Of a stretch of DNA of 64,000 nt, positions 59,900 through 64,000 are shown one piece after another (the first letter of the stretch is position 1; each line of letters opens with the position of its first letter). The notes under the pieces were generated by a model. That model saw nothing but the letters and a program-made list of their open reading frames with translations, had not been told where the DNA came from and did not search any database. The stretch is from Woeseiaceae bacterium (GTDB taxonomy: Bacteria; Pseudomonadota; Gammaproteobacteria; Steroidobacterales; Woeseiaceae), in assembly GCA_028280615.1 (NCBI GenBank), contig JANQLK010000031.1:186001-250000 (forward strand), written 5' to 3'. The position numbers and the translations under genes are program-made.

Positions 59900-61672
59900 A
59901 TGTTTGCAAACGCTTTCGTCTCCCGTTCCCTTGCCGTCCTGTTGATTGTGTCGATGGCCTCGCTCGGCGCCTCATCCGCGGCCGCCGCCGTTCGCGTGAG
60001 CCTGGCCCCGTCCGCTGCGAATGGCATCGCAGCTCTCGGGCTCGACGTGCCCGTGACGGGCCGCGTGTTCGTCATCGTCTCTCGCGACGCCGGCGAGGAA
60101 CCCCGTCTGGGCACCGGCGTGACCGGGCATCCGCTTTGGGGTGTCGACGTGCGCGGACTGGCCGCGGGCGACGAGGTTGTCGTCTCGGCAGACGCCGAGA
60201 CGTTCAGCGGCTACCCGCTGCCCGACTTCGACGAGCTGCCGGCGGGCGACTATTACGTGCAGGCGTTCGTGAACGTCTATACGACGTTTCATCGCGCGGA
60301 CGGGCACGTGATCGAGGCGCACATGAACTCGGGCGCATTCCAGGACCCGTTCAAGGCCCCGGGCAACGCGCACAGCAGCGTACAGAAGGTCACGGTCGGG
60401 AAAGACGGCCTGCCCGAGCTTACGCTGTCGATCGACCAGGTCATCCAGCCGCCGCGGCCGCTTAAGGCGGGCGAGGTCCTGCAGCAGGGCAACTTCGACG
60501 ATACCGAGTGGGTCCGCTACGTGAAGATCAGGAGCGAGATGCTGTCCGAGTTCTGGGGCCAGGACATGTACCTGGGCGCCAACGTGCTGCTGCCGCCGGG
60601 CTACGATCCTGACGGCGACGAACGTTACCCGGTGTTGTACATGCAGGGGCATTCCTCGGGTCTTACGCCGATGCCGTGGGCGCCCGAGGAGTGGTTCAAG
60701 CCGGGCTATGAGCCGAGTCACCCGGCCGTCGGACCGCAGCTCGACGGCTTCTACGAAGCCTGGACATCGGGTGCGCTGCCGCGCTTCGTCATCATCACAT
60801 TCCGCGACGCCAACCCTTACTTCGACACGTCCTACTCGGTCAACACGCCGAACGTCGGGCCCTATGGCGACGCGCTGACGCAGGAGCTCATTCCCTACCT
60901 CGAAGAGAACTTCAACATCGTCGACGAGCGCTGGGGGCGGGTGCTCGCCGGCCGTTCGACGGGCGGCTGGGAGGCGGCCGCGATGATGGTGTTCTATCCC
61001 GACCTGTTTGCCGTGAGCTACCCCTGGGCCCCCGACCCGATCGACTTCCGCAAGCTCATGCAGATCAACATCTACGAGTTCGAGAATGCGTTCGTGAACC
61101 AGCTCGAGTGGATCGAGACGGAGCTGCCCGCGCAGCGCGAGACCGACGGGCTGATCAACTACCACGTCGCCGACGAGCACGCCTACGAGCAGGTCGTCGC
61201 GACCAGGGACCGCTCAGGCGGGCAGTGGGCGATCTGGCAGGCGCTCTACAGCCCCGTCGGCGACGACGGCTACCCCGTGCCGCTGTGGAATCCCGAGACG
61301 GGCGACATCGACCGCGCCGTTGCGCGCTACTGGCGCGATCACTGGGACTTGAGCCACATCATCGAGCGCGACTGGAACACGCTCGGACCGAAGATTTCGG
61401 GGCGCATGCACTTCGCCGTGGGCCGGCGCGACAACTACTACCTCGAGCAGGCCGTCTATCTCACCGAGCAGCGCATGTCCGCGCTCGACAATCCGCCCGC
61501 GAATGCGACTTTTCAGTACGGCATCGGCGGCCGCCACTCGTGGATCGGCCACAGCCCCGAGGACCGCTCGAAGCAGATGAAATACCGCGAGTTCATCGAG
61601 GTGATCGCCGAGTTCGTGGCCAGCCACGCACCGGAAGGCGCGGACCTCGATCATTGGCGCGCACGGCCGTAG
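59900..61672 (+). CDS. Exported esterase-like alpha/beta hydrolase
   Basis: A 590-residue exported protein: signal peptide VSRSLAVLLIVSMASLGASS, an N-terminal beta-rich domain (to about residue 200) and an alpha/beta hydrolase domain of the esterase D/Fes type: MYLGANVLLPPGYDPDGDER, nucleophile elbow VLAGRSTGGWEAA with Ser353, and GIGGRHSWIGHSP holding the His near the end. It should hydrolyse an ester outside the cytoplasm. The divergent neighbour is the TonB receptor, so the substrate may be an imported ester or siderophore-like compound; this is inference. Confidence 0.8.
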   Translation: MFANAFVSRSLAVLLIVSMASLGASSAAAAVRVSLAPSAANGIAALGLDVPVTGRVFVIVSRDAGEEPRLGTGVTGHPLWGVDVRGLAAGDEVVVSADAETFSGYPLPDFDELPAGDYYVQAFVNVYTTFHRADGHVIEAHMNSGAFQDPFKAPGNAHSSVQKVTVGKDGLPELTLSIDQVIQPPRPLKAGEVLQQGNFDDTEWVRYVKIRSEMLSEFWGQDMYLGANVLLPPGYDPDGDERYPVLYMQGHSSGLTPMPWAPEEWFKPGYEPSHPAVGPQLDGFYEAWTSGALPRFVIITFRDANPYFDTSYSVNTPNVGPYGDALTQELIPYLEENFNIVDERWGRVLAGRSTGGWEAAAMMVFYPDLFAVSYPWAPDPIDFRKLMQINIYEFENAFVNQLEWIETELPAQRETDGLINYHVADEHAYEQVVATRDRSGGQWAIWQALYSPVGDDGYPVPLWNPETGDIDRAVARYWRDHWDLSHIIERDWNTLGPKISGRMHFAVGRRDNYYLEQAVYLTEQRMSALDNPPANATFQYGIGGRHSWIGHSPEDRSKQMKYREFIEVIAEFVASHAPEGADLDHWRARP

Positions 61673-61735
61673 CCGAGCGGGACCGAGCATGTCGAACGCG
61701 AATCGTGGCTTGCGGGCGATCCTGATATAGTATGT

Positions 61736-61747
61736 GAACAAATGTTC
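61736..61747. promoter_or_regulatory. Palindromic site GAACA-AA-TGTTC downstream of a -10
   Basis: A perfect 5-base inverted repeat beginning five bases after a TATAGT element (61726-61731), in the 134-base gap before the DUF885-like gene. Overlap with the expected transcription start would suit a repressor. It shares the GTTCG/CGAAC type core with the site at 59678-59692. Confidence 0.35.
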
Positions 61748-61806
61748 GTTATGCGTCCGGTCCGCAGAAGCCGGCGCCAATCCTCAAGCTATCCAGGAGA
61801 AGCCCG

Positions 61807-63480
<1,674 letters not shown>

Positions 63481-63499
63481 TCACTAAGGCCTTGCACTG

Positions 63500-64000
63500 A
63501 TGGGTTTGCCGCTCGAAGGGCAGGTCGCGCTCGTCACGGGCGGCGCGTCCGGCATCGGCCGCGCGATCGTCGACACGCTCGCCGCCGCGGGCGCGACCGG
63601 CCTCGTGTTCGATCTCGACGAGCCCGAGGCGGCCTTGCCGGACGGATTCGCGGCGTTTGCCGGTGACGTCGCCGACAATGCCGACGTTCGCGGCGTCGTG
63701 GATGCCGTCATCGACGGGCATCGTCGGCTCGACATCGTCATCGCCAACGCGGGCGTCGTGCCGGGCTGGAGTGAAAGCGAACATGTCGACCTCGACGAAT
63801 GGGATCGCGTATTCGCCATCAACGTTCGCGGCGTCATGGCGACGATCAAGCATTCCGTCGGTGCAATGAAGCAGTGGGGCGGCGCGATCGTCGTCATGGG
63901 TTCGCTCAATTCCCGGCGCGCGCATCCGCGCCAGTGCCTGTACACGGCGACCAAGCACGCCGTGCTCGGCATCGTCCGCGCGGCGGCGCTCGATCTCGGA
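63500..64000 (+). CDS. Short-chain dehydrogenase/reductase (3' end outside window)
   Basis: The first 167 residues of a classical SDR: VALVTGGASGIGRAIVDTLA nucleotide loop, VFDLDEPE (Asp after beta-2, so NAD is likely), VIANAGVVPG, Ser in VMGSLNSRRA and LYTATKHAVLGIVRA carrying Tyr-x3-Lys. Substrate unknown. It starts 19 bases after the DUF885-like gene, so it is probably co-transcribed with it. Its end lies beyond the right edge. Confidence 0.88.
   Translation, partial: MGLPLEGQVALVTGGASGIGRAIVDTLAAAGATGLVFDLDEPEAALPDGFAAFAGDVADNADVRGVVDAVIDGHRRLDIVIANAGVVPGWSESEHVDLDEWDRVFAINVRGVMATIKHSVGAMKQWGGAIVVMGSLNSRRAHPRQCLYTATKHAVLGIVRAAALDLG

Overview
The window is mostly GC-rich, tightly packed bacterial DNA with many 1-17 nt gene overlaps and frequent GTG/TTG starts. 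It looks like a free-living aerobic gammaproteobacterium, perhaps near the Xanthomonadales, Steroidobacterales or Woeseiales. Supporting features are a TonB-dependent receptor with the EEVVVTGSRI plug start, a MacB-like exporter, a TRAP transporter, SelO, an RhlE-type helicase, many exported peptidase or hydrolase-like proteins, and an aryl-polyene/xanthomonadin-type pigment cluster. The taxonomy is inference; there is no rRNA or other marker gene here, and I saw no tRNA, CRISPR array, transposase or prophage.

Layout. 1-4.4 kb (minus strand): a sodium/solute symporter cut by the window edge, an aldo/keto reductase, a TIGR04076-like protein, a VOC protein and an exported M24 peptidase. 4.5-10.1 kb (plus): a DUF3465 protein, an ornithine-cyclodeaminase-family enzyme, an exported DUF885 metallopeptidase-like protein and a DUF5916-type outer-membrane protein. 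10.2-13.7 kb (minus): a strip of small accessory genes, the first part of lower GC (two SnoaL/NTF2-like proteins, a GNAT enzyme, an amidase, a frameshifted gene), then an exported NAD(P)-binding protein.

13.7-32.3 kb is the centrepiece, a complete type II polyketide-like aryl polyene cluster. A chorismatase (XanB2/FkbO/Hyg5 type) should make a hydroxybenzoate starter, which an AMP-dependent ligase loads on one of two acyl carrier proteins. Two ketosynthases plus a chain-length-factor-like partner, a FabG reductase and two hotdog dehydratases would extend and dehydrate the polyene. Two flavoproteins with the halogenase motif WxWxIP, acyltransferases, a glycosyltransferase, a thioesterase, a LolA-like carrier and an MMPL exporter would tailor and export it, and a phosphopantetheinyl transferase would activate the carrier proteins. 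A deiodinase-like thioredoxin-fold protein sits inside the operon.

32.3-36.4 kb: a small exported protein, a lipoprotein alpha/beta hydrolase, an amidohydrolase, a SnoaL-like lipoprotein and a DUF2784 membrane protein. 36.5-39.6 kb is a second AT-richer patch with orphan membrane proteins or lipoproteins and two non-coding stretches resembling dispersed intergenic repeats. 39.7-44.5 kb (minus): a tripartite TRAP transporter with a DapA-family aldolase/lyase and a P1-family (DmpA) aminopeptidase. 44.7-48.9 kb: a CBS-domain protein, a DEAD-box helicase, SelO and an unknown protein.

49.1-56.5 kb is a self-contained exporter operon: adaptor, ATPase, sigma-54 response regulator, histidine kinase, then permease. 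56.5-64 kb holds a TonB-dependent receptor with a clear terminator, a divergent exported esterase-like hydrolase, a divergent DUF885-like protein and an SDR cut by the right edge; this group may handle an imported peptide or ester substrate.
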